The notes: generated by a model from the sequence alone, not told the origin. 64,000 nucleotides of DNA from Aquilaria yunnanensis (GCA_039654915.1 CM077594.1:34011001-34075000); one strand, 5' to 3'; positions 25,216 to 38,324 are shown, numbered from the stretch's first letter. A program made the numbers and translations.

Positions 25216-27138
25216 CGAAATCTCCTTAACCTCAAACCTCAATTAATTTTTCAAACACAGTCAATTTTCTCGAACAATAGGAGAGTTCCTGTCTTAGAGG
25301 TTCTAAGGAAATCTCCTTAACCTCAAAATTCAATCAATTTTTCAAACACATTCAATTTTCTCTAACGATAGGAGAGTTCTTGTCGTACAGGTGCTAAGGA
25401 AATCTCCTTAACCTTAAACTTCAATCAATTTTTCAAACATGGTCAATTTTTCTCCAACGATAGGAGTGTTCCTGTCGTACAAGTTCTAAGGAAATCTCTT
25501 TAACCTCAAACGTCAATTAATTTTTTAAACACAGTCAATTTTCTATAACGATTGCAGAGTTCCTGTCGTACAGGTTTCAAGGAAATCTCTTAAACCTCAA
25601 ACTTCAATCAATTTTTCAAACACAGTTAACTTTTGTTCAACGGTAGTAGAGTTCTTGTTGTAGACGATACAAGAAAATAACCTTAACGTCAAACTTCAAT
25701 TAATTTTTCAAACATAGGCAATTTTTTCCAACGATAGGAGAGTTCCTGTCATAGAGGTTTTAAGGAAATCTTCTGAACCCCAAACTTCAATCAATTTTTC
25801 TAACACATTGAATTTTTAATTAATGATAGAAGAGTTGCTGTCGTAGAGGTTCTAAGGAAATCTCTTTAACCTCAAACTTCAATCAATTTTTCAAATACAG
25901 TCAATTTTTCTTCAACGATAGAAGAGTTCCTGTCGTAGAGGTTCTAAGGAAATCTCCTTATCCTCAAATTCAATCAATTTTTCTTCAATGCTAGGAGAGT
26001 TCCTGTCGTAGAGGTTGTAAGGAAATCTCCTTAACCTCAAACTTCAATCAATTTTTCTTCAATGATAGGAGAGTTCTTGTCGTAGAGGTTCTAAGGAAAT
26101 CTCCTTAACCTCAAACTTCAATTAATTTTTCAAACAAAGTTAATTTTCTTGAATGATAGGAGAGTTCCTGTCGTACAGGTTCTAAGGAAATCTCCTTAAC
26201 CTCAAACGTCAATCAATTTTTCAAATACAGTAAATTTTCTCTAACGATAGGAGAGTTCCTGTCATAGAGGTTCTAAGAATCTCTCCTTACCCTCAAACTT
26301 CAATTAATTTTTCAAACACAGTCAATTTTTCTTCAACAATAGGAGAGTTCCTGTCGTAGAGGTTCTAAGGAAATCTCCTTAATCTCAAACTTTAATCAAT
26401 TTTCCAAACAAAGTCAATTTTCTCGAACGATAGGAGAGTTCCTGTCATAGAGATTCTAAGCAAATCTCCTTAACCTCAAATTTCAATCAATTTTTCAAAT
26501 ACAGTCAACTTTTGTTCAACGGTAGGAGAGTTCCTGTCATAGAGGTTCTAAGGAAATCTCATTAACCTCAAACACAATCAATTTTTCTTTAATAATAGGA
26601 GAGTTCCTGTCATATAAGTTGTAAGGAAATCTCCTTAACCTCAAACTTCAACCAATTTTTCTTCAATGATAGGAGAGTTCCTGTCGTACAGGTTCTAAGG
26701 AAATCTTCTTATTCCCAAACTTCAATCAATATTTCAAACACAGTTAACTTTCTCTAACGATAGGAGAGATCGTGTCATAGAGGTTATAAGGAAATCTCCT
26801 TTACCTCAAACTTCAATCAATTTTTCAAACACAGTAAATTATTCTTCAATGATAGGAGAGTTCCTATCGTAGAGGTTCTAATGAAATCTCATTAACCTCA
26901 AACTTCAATCAATTTTACAAACACAGTCAATTTTTCTTTAACGATAGGAGAGTTCCTGTCATAGAGGTTCTAACGAAATCTCCTTAACCTTAAACTCAAT
27001 CGATTTTTCAAACACAGCCAATTTTCTCTAACGATAGGAGAGTTCTTGTCATAGAGGTTCTAAGGAAATCTCCTTAACCTCAAACTTCAAACAATTTTTC
27101 CACAACGATGGAAGAGTTCCTGTCGTAGAGGTTCTAAG

Positions 27139-27322
27139 GAAATCTCCTTAACCTGAAACATCAATCAATTTTTCAAACACAGTCAATTTCTCCTCAACAA
27201 TAGGAGAGTTCCTATCGTCGAGGTTCTAAGGAAATCTCCTTAACCTCAAACTTCAATCAATTTTTCAAACACAGTCAATTTTTCTTCAACAATAGGAGAG
27301 TTCCTATCGTCGAGGTTCTAAG
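27139..27322 (+). repeat. Adjacent near-identical monomer pair
   Basis: Two neighbouring monomers share the rare combination CAACAATAGGAGAG with CCTATCGTCGAGG, 92 bp apart (27,198 and 27,290), which suggests a local single-monomer duplication. The CCTATCGTCGAGG ending is uncommon elsewhere in this sub-region. Confidence 0.65.
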
Positions 27323-30300
27323 GAAATCTCCTTAACCTCAAACATCCAATAATTTTTCAAACACAGTCAATTTTTCTTCAATGATAGGAGAGCTCCTATC
27401 GTAGAGGTTCTCAGGAAATCTCCTTAACCTTAAACACAATCAATTTTTCTTCAATGATTGGAGCGTTCCTGTCGTAGAGTTTCTAAGGAAATCTCCTTAA
27501 CCTCAAAGTTCAATCAACTTTTCAAAGAAAGTCAATTTTCTCGAACGATAGGAGAGTTCCTGTCGTAGAGGTTCTAAGGAAATCTCCTCAACCTCAAACT
27601 TCAATCAGTTTTTGAAACACAGCCAATTTTTCTCCAATGATAGGGGAGTTCCTGTCGTAGAGGTTCTAAGGAAATCTCCTTAACCTCAAACTTCAATCAA
27701 TTTTACAAACAAAGTTAATTTTTCTTCAATGATAGGAGAATTCCTGTCGTAAAGGTTATAAGGAAATCTCCGTAACCTCAAACACGGTCAATTTTTCTTC
27801 AACAATAGGAGACTTTCTGTCGTAAAGGTTCTAAGGAAATCTCCTTAACCTCAAATTTCAATCAATTTTTCAAACACAGTCAATTTTTCTTCAACGATAG
27901 GAGAGTTCATGTTGTGGAGGTTCCAAGGAAATCTCCTTAACCTCAAACTCAATGAATTTTTCTTGAACGATATAAGAGTTCCTGTCGTAGAGGTTCTATC
28001 GAAATCTCCTTAACCTCAAACCTCAATCAAGTTTTCAAACACAGTCAATTTTTCTTCAATAATAGGAGAGTTCCTGTCGTAGAGGTTATAAGGAAATCTC
28101 TTTAACCTCAAACTTTATTCAATTTTTCAAACACAGTCAATTTTTATTCAACGATAGGAGGGTTTCTGTCGTAGCGGTTGTAAGGAAATCTCATTAACCT
28201 CAAACTTCAATTAACTTTTCAAAAACACTCAATTTATCTTCAATAATAGAAGAGTTCCCGTCGTAGAGGTTCTAAGGAAATCTCCTTAACTTCAAATTTC
28301 AATCAATTTTTCAAACACAGTCAAATTTTCGAACATAGTCAAATTTTCTTCAACGATAGGAGAGTTCATGTTGTAGAGGTTCCAAGGAAATCTCCTTAAC
28401 CTCAAACGCAATCAATTTTTCTTTAACGATATAAGAGTTCCTGTCATAGAGGTTCTATGGAAATCTCCGTAACCTCAAACCTCAATCAATTCTTCAAACA
28501 CAGTCAATCTTTCTTCAATAATAGGAGAGTTCCTGTCGTAGAGGATCTAAGGAAATCTCTTTAATCTCAAATATCATTCAATTTTTCAAACACAGTCAAT
28601 TTTTCTTCAATGATAGGTGGGTTTCTGTCGTAAAGGTTGTAAGGAAATCTTATTAACCTCAAACTTCAATCAATTTTTCAAACGCACTCAATTTTTCTTC
28701 AACGATAGAAGGGTTCCTATCGTAAAGGATCTAAGGAAATCTCCTTAACCTAAAACTCAATCAATTTTTCTTCAATAATAAGAGAGTTCCTGCCGTAGAG
28801 GTACGAAAGAAAGCTCCTTAACCTCAAACTCAATCAAATTTCCAAACTCAATCAAATTTTCTTCAACGATAGGAGAGTTCCTATCACAGAGGTTGTAAGG
28901 AAATCTCCTTAACCACAAACTTCAATCAATTTTTCAAACACAGTCAATTTTTCGTCAACGATAACAGAGTTCCTGTCGTAGAGGTTCTAAGGAAATCTCC
29001 TTAACGTCAAACTTCAATCACATTTTCAAAAACAGGCAATTTTTCTTCAACGATAGAAGGGTTCCTGTCGTAGAGGATCTACGGAAATCTCCTTAACCTC
29101 AAACTCAATCAATTTTTCTTCAATAATAGGAGAGTTCCTATCGTAGAGGTTCTAAGGAAAGCTCCTTAACCTCAAACTCAATCAAATTTTCAAACTCAAT
29201 CAATTTTTCTTCAACGATAGGAGAGTTCCTATTGCAGAGGTTATAAGGAAATCTCATTAACCTCAAACTTCAATCAATTTTTCAAACACAGTCAATTTTC
29301 TCGAACGATAGGAGAGTTCCTGTCGTAGAGGTTCTAAAGAAATCTCCTTAACCTCAAATTTCAATCAGTTTTTCAAACACATTCAATTTTCCCCAACGAT
29401 AGGAGAGTTCTTATTGTAGAGGTTCTAAGGAAGTCTCCTTAACCTCAAACTCAGTCAATTGTACTTCAATGATAAGAGAGTTCCTGTTGTAGAAGTTCTA
29501 AGGAAATCTCCTTAAACTCAAACCTTAATCAATTTTTCAAACACAGTCAATTTTTCTTCAACGATAGAAGAGTTCCTGTCATAGAGGTTATAAGCAAATC
29601 TCTTTAACCTCAAACTCAATCTATTTTTCTTCAACGATAGAAGAGTTCTTGTCGTAGAGGCTCAAAGGAAATCTTCTTAACCTCAAACTTTAATCAATTT
29701 TCCAAACACAGTCAATTTTCTCTAACGATAGGAGAGTTCCTGTCGTAGAGGTTCTAAGGAAGTCTCCTTAAGCTCAAACCTCAATCAATTTTTCAAACAG
29801 AGTCAATTTTTCTTCAAGGATAGAAGAGTTCATGTAGTGAAGGTTCTAAGGAAATCTCCTGAACCTCAAACTCAATCTATTTTTCTGCAACGATAGAAGA
29901 GTTCCTGTCGTAGAGGTTCTAAGGAAATCTTCTTAACCTCAAACTTCAATCAATTTTCCAAACACAGTCAATTTTCTCTAACGATAGAAGAGTTCCTGTC
30001 GTAGAGCTTCTAAGGAAATCTCTTTAACTTCAAACCTCAATTAATTTTTCAAACACAGTGAATTTTTCTTCAACGATAGGAGAGTTCCTGTCGTAGAGGT
30101 TCTTAGGAATTCTCCATAACCCTAAACTTCAATCAATTTTTCAAACTCAGTTCATTTTTGTTCAACGATAAGATAGTTCCTGTCGTAGAGGTTCTAAGGA
30201 AATCTCCTTAACCTCAAACTCAGTCAATTTTTCTTCAACGATATGAGAGTTTCTGTTGTAGAGGTTCTAATGAAATCTCTTTAACCTCAAACCTCAATCA

Positions 30301-30798
30301 ATTTTTGAAACACAGTCAATTTTTCTTTAACAATAGGAGAGTTCCTGTCGTAGAGGTTTTAGGGAAATTTCCTCAACCACAAACTCAATCAAATTTTCAA
30401 AGTCAATAAATTTTGCTTCAACGATAGCAGAGTACCTCTCTTAGAGGTTCTAAGGAAATCTCCTTAACCTCGAACTTCAATCAATTTTTCAAACACAGTT
30501 AAGTTTTCTTCAAAGATAGAAGAGTTCTTGTCGTAGAGGTTCTAAGAAAATCTCCTTAACCTCAAATTCAATCAATTTTTATTCAACGATAGAAGAGTTC
30601 CTATCGTAGAGGTTCTAAGGAAATCTCCTTAACCTCAAACTTCAATCAATTTTTCAGACACAGTTAATTTTTCTTCAACAATAGAAGACTTGCTGCAGTA
30701 GAGGTTCTAGGGAAATCTCCTTAACCTCAAACTTCAATCAATTTTTAAAACACAGTCAATTTCTCTTCAACGATATGAGAGTTCCTGTCGTAGAGGTT

Positions 30799-30803
30799 CT
30801 AAG
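30799..30803. repeat. Target-site duplication, left copy (CTAAG)
   Basis: These five bases are part of a normal GGTTCTAAGG monomer start and lie directly before the TGTT end of the LTR. Confidence 0.8.
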
Positions 30804-31019
30804 TGTTAGTGTTGTGCCCAAAAGGCCAATCATGAGATGATTGTATTTTTGCACATTGAGTCATGATATTTTATTGAGGCATTAATCCAGCAATTTTGTT
30901 TGTTGTTTTGTTTCTGCGTAACGTAATAAACATAATTGTAACCCTAGAATAATGATATTCTTAAACATCCCTAGTCTAGTATTATTGTGGAGCGGGTTGC
31001 AATAATACATAATGACTAG

Positions 31020-31080
31020 CATATGTGGAGACTAATATGAGATATGTAGTCTACATATGGGTACAAGTTGGAGAACTTGT
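31020..31080. other. Pair of inverted repeats in 5' part of LTR
   Basis: CATATGTGGAGACT (31,020-31,033) pairs with AGTCTACATATG (31,048-31,059), with a 2-nt bulge. Immediately downstream, ACAAGTT (31,063-31,069) pairs with AACTTGT (31,074-31,080) around GGAG. Confidence 0.55.
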
Positions 31081-31631
31081 GTACTGGACCGACCCACCAT
31101 GAGAACACTTCATGGATCGTTATATGAGTGTCATAAGTGATTCTCATAGTGATCATGGTATATGTAGTCCTTTGACCTAAGATCATCAAGGTTCCCTACA
31201 TGTGAGTCACATACTTTGATACTTTCCTTTGTTGCTCGTAACTGAGTGAACTTGAAGGAGGTCATTGGGTATGTAACATATCATGCGGAGGGATTTGTAT
31301 GATCAAGACTGGATTTGTCCCTCCTATGTAACGGGAGTGATATCTTTGGGCCCCTTGATAGAGTGAGACTTAGAAAATGCATGGCCATGCTCCGATGAGT
31401 TGATATATGATATCAATGTCGTCAGTTTAAGTTGGTCTACTCGGTAATCAAGAAACCAAAGATTGGGCTATACGAGAGTGACACATTCCATGTCTCGTGC
31501 TTAGTCTTGATATCTTGGACAAATGGACAATGACATATATCGGTGATGATCATAAAGGTTTAGTCGATTCACCGACAATCTTGTCACTTGGGTAGCAATG
31601 ATGTGTTGCTAGACACCGCTCATTGCTTATG

Positions 31632-31652
31632 ATCATAAATGTGATTTATGAT
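31632..31652. other. 9-bp inverted repeat in LTR U3
   Basis: ATCATAAAT and ATTTATGAT are perfectly complementary around a 3-nt loop (GTG). It is one of several short hairpins in this LTR. Confidence 0.6.
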
Positions 31653-31746
31653 TATTGCTAACATGGCAAGAGCTTATTGGGTCGCACACATAGAGCTATT
31701 TGGATCATTAGAGTGCATGGGCTAATTATTTGGGTTATGGTTTCAC

Positions 31747-31805
31747 TTTAATTTCGTATTAATAATGGGCCAAGGAGTTGAGCCATTATTAAGCCCGAAA
31801 TTAAA
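31747..31805. other. Long inverted repeat in LTR U3
   Basis: Two perfect 10-bp arms are nested. TTTAATTTCG (31,747-31,756) pairs with CGAAATTAAA (31,796-31,805), and TTAATAATGG (31,759-31,768) pairs with CCATTATTAA (31,783-31,792). They are separated by a small 2/3-nt internal loop and a 14-nt terminal loop. The structure ends about 55 bp upstream of the TATA box, so it could be a promoter element or simply an AT-rich hairpin. Confidence 0.7.
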
Positions 31806-31858
31806 TCCTAATTGGATTAGGGCTTTGAAACCCATTAGGCCTAGAAGTTGAGTTTTAC

Positions 31859-31866
31859 TATAAATA
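31859..31866 (+). promoter_or_regulatory. Probable TATA box of the LTR promoter
   Basis: TATAAATA lies in the context TTACTATAAATACAAC, a good match to plant TATA elements. It sits about three quarters of the way along the LTR, where a U3/R boundary would be expected. Transcription would start roughly 25-35 bp downstream, near 31,890, in GCAGGTCTCC. This is a sequence-based prediction only. Confidence 0.6.
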
Positions 31867-32111
31867 CAACTTTTAAGTGAGAAATTAGCAGGTCTCCTTG
31901 CCCTAGCCTCCCAAAAGGACAGCCGCACTCTTCTCTTGCAATTCCTTGGAGGACACAAGCTAGCACTGCGAGCACAAGAGAAACGCATCTGCCGGGACGT
32001 GGTGGAAGCGTGGTGATCCCGAGAGGCTCGTGTGGATACCATAGAGAGCCTGAACACGTCAACTGTTCAGGTTTTGTGATTCGACTCTACAGTTAAGTGA
32101 GAGATCTCAAC

Positions 32112-32135
32112 CGAAAATTAGGTATGAAATTTTCG
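32112..32135. other. Inverted repeat in LTR U5
   Basis: CGAAAATT (32,112-32,119) and AATTTTCG (32,128-32,135) are a perfect 8-bp inverted repeat around an 8-nt loop, about 85 bp before the end of the LTR. No function is assigned. Confidence 0.55.
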
Positions 32136-32219
32136 AACACCCGGTTTACCCCGTTTCACTTTGATCCTGGAGGGTTTCGGTTAAATTCCGCTGTGCTGCT
32201 TGGCTCCCGAAACCCAACA

Positions 32220-32224
32220 CTAAC
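32220..32224. repeat. Target-site duplication, right copy (CTAAC)
   Basis: These bases follow the AACA end of the LTR and are continued by the interrupted monomer (GAAATCTCCTTAACC). The last base is C instead of G relative to the left copy, presumably a mutation after insertion. Confidence 0.78.
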
Positions 32225-35200
32225 GAAATCTCCTTAACCTCAGACTCAATTAATTTTTCTTTAACGATAGGAGAGTTCCTGTCGTAGAGGTTCCAAGGAA
32301 TTCTCCTTAACCTCAAACTTCAACCAATTTTTCAAACATAATTAATTTTCTCGAACGATAAGAGAGTTCCTGTCGTAGAGGGTCTAAGGAAGCCTCCTTA
32401 ACCTCAAACCTCAATCAATTTTTCAAACATAGTCAATTTTCTATAACGATAAGAGAGTTCCTGTCGTAGAGGTTCTAAGTAAATCTCCTTAACCTCAAAC
32501 TTCAATCAATTTTTCAAACACAGTCAATTTTTCTTCAACAATAGAAGGGTTCTTGTCGTAGATTTTCTAGGGAAATCTGCCTAACCTCAAACTTAAATTA
32601 ATTTTTCAAGCACAGTCAATTTTTCTTCAAAAATAAGAAAGTTCCTGTCGTAAGGTTCTAGGGAAATCTCCTTAACCTCAAACTTCAATCAATTTTTTCA
32701 ACACAGTCAATTTTTCTTTGACGATAGGAGAGTTCCTATCATAGAGGTTCTAAGGAAATCTCTTTAACCACAAACTCAATCAATTTTTCTTCAATGATAG
32801 GAGAGTTCCTGCCGTATAGGTTCTAAGGAAACCTCCTTAACCTCAAACTCAATGAAATTTTCAAACTCAATCAATTTTTCTTCAACGATAGGAGATTTCT
32901 TGTCACAGAGGTTCTAAGGAAATCTCCTTATCCTCAAACTTTAATCAATTTTTAAAACACAGTTAATTTTCTCTAACGATAGGAGAGGTCTTGTAGTAGA
33001 AGTTTTAAGCAAATCTCCTTGACCTCAAACTTCAATCAATTTTTCAAACACAGTAAATTTTTCCTCAACAATAGGAGAGTTCTGTCGTAGAGGTTCTATG
33101 GAAATCTCCTTAACCTCAAACCTCAATTAATTTTTCAAACATAGTCAGTTTTTCTTCAATGATACGAGAGTTCCTGTCGTAGAGGTTCTAAGGAATTCTC
33201 CTTAACCTCAAACTTCAATCAATTTTTCAAACTTAGTCTGTTTTGCTTAAATGATAGGAGTGTTCCTGTCATAGATGTTCTAAGGTAATATCCTTAATCT
33301 CAAACTCAATCAATTTTTCTTCAACGATAGGATAGTTTCTATCGTAGAGGTTCTAAGGAAATCTCTTTAACCTCAAACCTCAATCAATTTTTGAATCACA
33401 GTCAATTTTTCTTCAACAATAGGAGAGTTTCTATCATAAGGGTTCTAGGGAAATCTCCTTAACCACAAACTTCAATCAATTTTTGAAACACAATCAATTT
33501 TTATTCAATGATAGGAGAGTTCCTGTCGTAGAGGTTCTCAGGAAATCTCCTTAACCGTAAACTCGATCAATTTTTCTTAAACGGTAGGAGAGTTCTTGTC
33601 GTAGAGGATTTAAGGAAATCTCCTTAACCTCAAACTCAATCAATTTTTCAAATATAGTCAATTTTTCTTCAACGATAGAAGAGTTCGTGTCGTAGAGGTT
33701 CTAAGGAAATCTCCTTAACCTCAAACTCAATCAATTTTTCTTCAACGATAGAAGAGTTTCTGTCGTAAAGGTTCTATGGAAATCTCCTTAACCTCAAAAC
33801 TCAATCAATTTTTCAAACACGGTCAATCTTTCTTCAATAATAGGAGAGTTCCTGTCGTACACGTTCTAAGAAAATCTCTTTAACCTGAAACTTTATTCAA
33901 TTTTTCAAACACAATCAATTTTTCTTTAACGATAGGAGAGTTTCTGTCGTAGAGGTTGTAAGGAAATCTCCTTAACCTCAAACTTCAATCAAGTTTTCAA
34001 AAACACTCAATTTTTCTTCAACGATAGAAGGGTTCCTGTCGTAGAGGATCTAAGGAATTCTTCTTAACCTCAAACTCAATTAATTTTTCTTCAATAATAG
34101 GAGAGTGCCTGCCGTAGAAGTTCTGAAGAAAGTTCCTTAACCTGAAACTCAATCAAATTTTCAAACTCAATTAATTTTTCTTCAACGATAGGAGAGTTCC
34201 AATCGCAGAGGTTATAAGGAAATCTCCTTAACCTCAAACTTCAATCAATTTTTCAAACACAGTCATTTTTTCTTTAACGATTGGAGAGTTCCTGTCGTAG
34301 AGGTTCTAAGGAAATCTCCTTAACCTCAAACTTCAATCAATTTTTCAAACACAGTCAATTTTTCTTCAAGGATAGGAGAGTTCCTGTCGTAGAGGATCAA
34401 AGGAAATCTTCTTAACCTCAAACTTCAATCATTTTTTCAAACACAGTCAATTTTTGTTCAACAATCGGAGAGTTTCTGTCGTAGAGGTTCTAAGCAAATC
34501 TCCTTATCCTCAATATTCAATAAATTTTTCAAACACGGTCAGTTTTTCTTCAACGGTAGGAGAGTTCTTGTCGTAGAGGTTCTAAGGAAATCACCTTAAC
34601 CTCAAACTTTAATCAATTTTTCAAACACAGTCAAGTTTTCTTCAACGATGGGAGAGTTCCTGTCGTAGAGGTTCTAAGGAAATCTCCTTAACCTCAAACT
34701 TCAATCAATTTTTCAAACATAGCCGATTTTTCTTCAACGATATTAGAGTTCCTGTCGTAGAGGTTCTAAGGAAATCTCCTTAACCACAAACTCAATCAAT
34801 TTTTCTTCAACGATAGGAGAGTTCCTGTCGTAGAGGTTCTAAGAAAATCTCCTTAACCTCAAACTTCAATCAATTTTTGAAACATAGTCTACTTTCTCTA
34901 ACAATAGTAGAGTTCCTGTCGTAGAGGTTCTAAGGAATTCTCCTTAACCTCAAACTCGATCAATTTTTTTTCAACGATAGGAGAGTTCCTATCTTAGAGG
35001 CCCTAAGGAAAGCTCCTTAACCTCAAACTCAATCAAATTTTCAAAATCAATCAATTTTTCTTCAATGATAGGAGAGTTCCTGTCGAAGAGATTCTAAGGA
35101 AATCTCCTTAACCTCAAACTTCCATCAATTTCTCGAACATAGTTAAGTTTTCTTCAACGATAGGAGACTTCCTGTCGTAGAGGTTTTAAGAAAATCTCCT

Positions 35201-38200
35201 TAACCTCAAACTTCAATCAATTTTTCAAACAGAGTCAATTTTTCTTCAACGATAGGAGAGTTCCTGTCGTAATGGTTTTAAGGAAATCTCCTTAATCTCA
35301 AACTCAATTAATTTTTCTTCAATCACAGGAGAGCGCCTGTTGTATAGGTTCTAAGGAAATCTCCTTAAGCCTAAACTTCAATCAATTTTTCAAATACAGT
35401 CAATTTTCTCTAACGATAGGAGAGTTCCTATCGTATAGGTTCTAAGGAAATCTCCTTAACCTCAAACTTCAATCAATTTTTCAAACACAGTCAAATTTTC
35501 TTCAACGATAGGAGCGTTTCTGTCATATAGGTTCTAAGGAAATCTCCTTAATCTCAAACTTCAATCAATGTTTCACACACAGTCAATTTTCCCTCAACGA
35601 TATTAGATTGTTCCTGTTGTAGAGGTTTTAAGGAAATCGACTTAACCTCAAACTTCAATCAATTTTTCAAACACAGTATATTTTTCCTTAACGATAGGAG
35701 AGTTCCTGTCGTAGAGGTTCTAAGGAAATCTCCTTAAACTCAAACTTTAATTAATTTTTCAAACACAGTCATTTTTCCTTCAACGATAGGAGAGTTTCAG
35801 TCGTAGGGGTTATAAAGAAATCTCCTTAACCTCAAACTCAATCAATTTTTTTTCAATGATAGGAGGGTTCCTATTGCAGAGGTTCTAAGAAAATCTCCTT
35901 AACCTCAAACTTTAATCAATTTTTGAAACACTGTCAATTTTCTCTAATGATAGGTGAGTTCCTGTCGTAGAGGTCCTAAGGAAATCTCCTTAACCTCAAA
36001 CTTCATTCAATTTTTCAAATACAGTCAATTTTTCTTCAACGACACGAGAGTTCCAATCATGGAGGTTCAAAGGAAATCTCCTTAACCTCAAACTCAATCA
36101 ATTTTTTCTCAATGATAGGAGAGCTCTTGTCGTAAAGGTTCTAAGGAAATCTCTTTAACCTCAAACTTAAATTAATTTTTCAAACACAGTCAATTTTTCT
36201 TCAACGATAGGGGAGTTCCTGTCGTAGAGATTCTAAGGAAATCTTCTTAACCTCAAACTTCAATCAATTTTTCAAACGCAGTCAAATTTGCTTCATCGAT
36301 AGGAGAGTTCCTGTCATAGAGGTTCTAAGGAAACCTCCTTAACCTTAAACTTCAGTCAATTTTTCTAACACAGTCAATTTTTACTCAACGATTGGAGTGT
36401 TCCTACCGTAGAGGTTCTAAGGAAATCTCCTTAACCTTAAACTCAATCAATTTTTCATCAAAGATAGAGAGTGCCTATCGTAGAGGTTCTAAGGAAATCT
36501 CTTTAACCTCAAACTTCAATCAATTTTACAAACACAGTCAATTTTTCTTAAAGGATAGGAGAGTTCCTGTCGTAGACGTTCTAAGGAAATCTTCTTAACC
36601 TCAAACTCAATCAATTTTTCTTCACGATAGGAGAGTTCCTATCGTAGACGTTCTAAGGAAAGCTCCTTATCCTCAAACTCAATCAAATTTTCAAAATCAA
36701 TCAATTTTTCTTCAACGATAGGAGAGTTCCTGTCGTAGTGGTTCTAAGCAAATCTCATTAACCTCAAACTTCAATCAATTTTTCAAACACAGTCAATTTT
36801 CTCTAACTATGGGAGAGTTCCTGTCATAGATGTTCTAAGGAAATCTCCTTAACCTCGAACTTCAATCAATTTTTCAAACATAGTCAATTTTTTCCTAACG
36901 ATAGGAGAGTTCCTGTCGTAGAGGTTCTAAGGATATTTTCTTAACCTCAAACTTCAATCAAATTTCCAAACATAGTCAGGTTTTCTTCAACGATAGGAGA
37001 GTTCCTATCGTAGAGGTTCTAAGAAAATCTTCTTAACCTCAAACTTCATTGAATTTTTCAAACACAGTGAATTTTTTTTCAACGATAGGAGAGTTCCTGT
37101 CGTAGAGGTTCTAAGGAAATCTCCTTAACCTCAAACTTAATCAATTTTTCTTCAATTATAGGAGAGTGCCTGTCGTTGAGGGTGTAAGGAAATCTCCTTA
37201 ACCTTAAACTTCAATCAATTTTCTCTAACGATAGGAGAGTTCCTGTCGTAGAGGTTGAAATGAAATCTCCTTAACCTCAAACTTCAATCAAATTTTGAAA
37301 CACAGTCAATTTTCTCTAACAATAGGAGAGTTCCTGTCGTAGAGGTTCTAAGGAAATCTCCTTAACCTCAAACTTCAATCAATTTTTCAAACAAAGTCAA
37401 TTTTTTTTTCAACGACAGGAGAGTTCTTCTCGTAGAGGTTCTAAGGAAATCTCCTTAACCTCAAACTCAATCTATTTTTCTTCAACGATAGGAGAGTTCC
37501 AATCGTAGAGGTTTTAAGGAAATCACCTTAACCTCAAACTTAAATCAATTTTTCAAACACAGTCAATTTTTCATCGACGATAGGGGAGTTCCTGTCGTAG
37601 AGGTTCTAAGAAAATCTCCTTAACCTCAAACTTTAATCAATTTTTCAAACACAGTCAAGTTTTCTTCAACGATAGAAGAGTTCCTGTCGTAGAGGTTCTA
37701 AGATAATGTCCTTAACCTCAAATTTCAATCAATTTTTCAAACACAGTCAATTTTACTTCAACGATAGGAGAGATCCTGCTGTAGAGGTTCTAAGGAAATC
37801 TACTCAACCTCAAACTCAATCAATTTTTTATCAATGATAGGAGAGTTTCTGTTCTAGAGGTTCTAAGGAAATCTCCTTATCCTCACAATTCAATCAATTT
37901 TTCAAACCCAGTCAATTTTTCTTCAATGATAAGAGAGTTCCTATCGTAGAGGTTCTATGGAAATCTCCCTATCCTCAAACTCAATCAATTTTTCATCAAT
38001 GATAGGATAGTTCCTATTGTAGAGTTTCTATGGAAATCTGCTTATCTTCAAAGTTCAATCAATTTTTGAAACAGAGTCAATTTTCTCTAACGATAGGAGA
38101 GTTCCTGTCCTAGAGGTTCTAAGGAAATCTCCTTAACGTCAAACTTCACTCAATTTTTCAAAGACAGTTAATTTTTCTTCAACGATAGGAGAGTTACTGT

Positions 38201-38296
38201 CGTAGAGGTTTTAAGGAAATCTCCTTAACCTCAAATTTCAATAAATTTTTCAAACACAGTCAATTTTTCTTCAATGACAGGAGAGTTCCTGTCGTA

Positions 38297-38324
38297 GAGG
38301 TTCTAAGGAAATCTCCTTAACCTC
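38297..38324. other. Dyad A of the monomer (exemplar)
   Basis: This 28-bp imperfect inverted repeat reads GAGGT, TC bulge, TAAGGA, loop AATC, TCCTTA, ACCTC. The 5-bp outer arms and 6-bp inner arms are each perfectly complementary, with a 2-nt bulge on the left. It recurs in most monomers, often weakened by single changes such as CTCCTGAACC or ATAAGGAAATCACC. Such dyads could extrude as hairpins or cruciforms; that is inference. The coordinates mark one clean example. Confidence 0.8.

Larger units (their letters stand above)
20089..30803 (+). repeat. Diverged monomeric satellite, left of the LTR
   Basis: The 92/91-bp monomers continue in the same orientation and phase but without the 1,352-bp period. 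Short 73-bp monomers are much more frequent than in the HOR, for example around 20,470-20,600, 23,860-23,960 and 26,560-26,690. Sub-blocks with their own longer period are listed separately. The rest, especially 25,216-30,803, looks like an irregular mixture of variant monomers. No coding sequence or RNA gene is visible. Confidence 0.93.
30804..32219 (+). mobile_element. Solo LTR of an LTR retrotransposon
   Basis: This is the only non-satellite sequence in the window, 1,416 bp inserted cleanly within a monomer. It begins TGTTAGTGTTGTGCCC and ends CCCGAAACCCAACA, so it has the TG..CA ends of an LTR, here extended to TGTT..AACA. It is flanked by CTAAG (30,799-30,803) and CTAAC (32,220-32,224), a 5-bp target duplication with one mismatch. 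Restoring one CTAAG gives the normal satellite GGTTCTAAGGAAATCTCC. A TATA box at 31,859-31,866 points to plus-strand transcription, giving a U3 of about 1.09 kb and R plus U5 of about 0.32 kb. Satellite follows the last base directly, with no primer-binding site, internal domain or second LTR. Recombination between two LTRs is therefore the simplest origin. The superfamily (Copia or Gypsy) cannot be settled from an LTR alone. Confidence 0.85.

Noticed and set aside
31743..32062. Two overlapping minus-strand open frames (104 and 73 residues) in the LTR
   Set aside because: They overlap each other, run against the predicted LTR promoter and cover the TATA region and U5. LTRs do not normally encode proteins, and nothing recognisable is seen.
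30804..32219. Complete short retrotransposon (TRIM) rather than a solo LTR
   Set aside because: A TRIM needs two terminal direct repeats of about 100-250 bp. The two ends of this insert are not direct repeats, and no primer-binding site or polypurine tract pair is visible.
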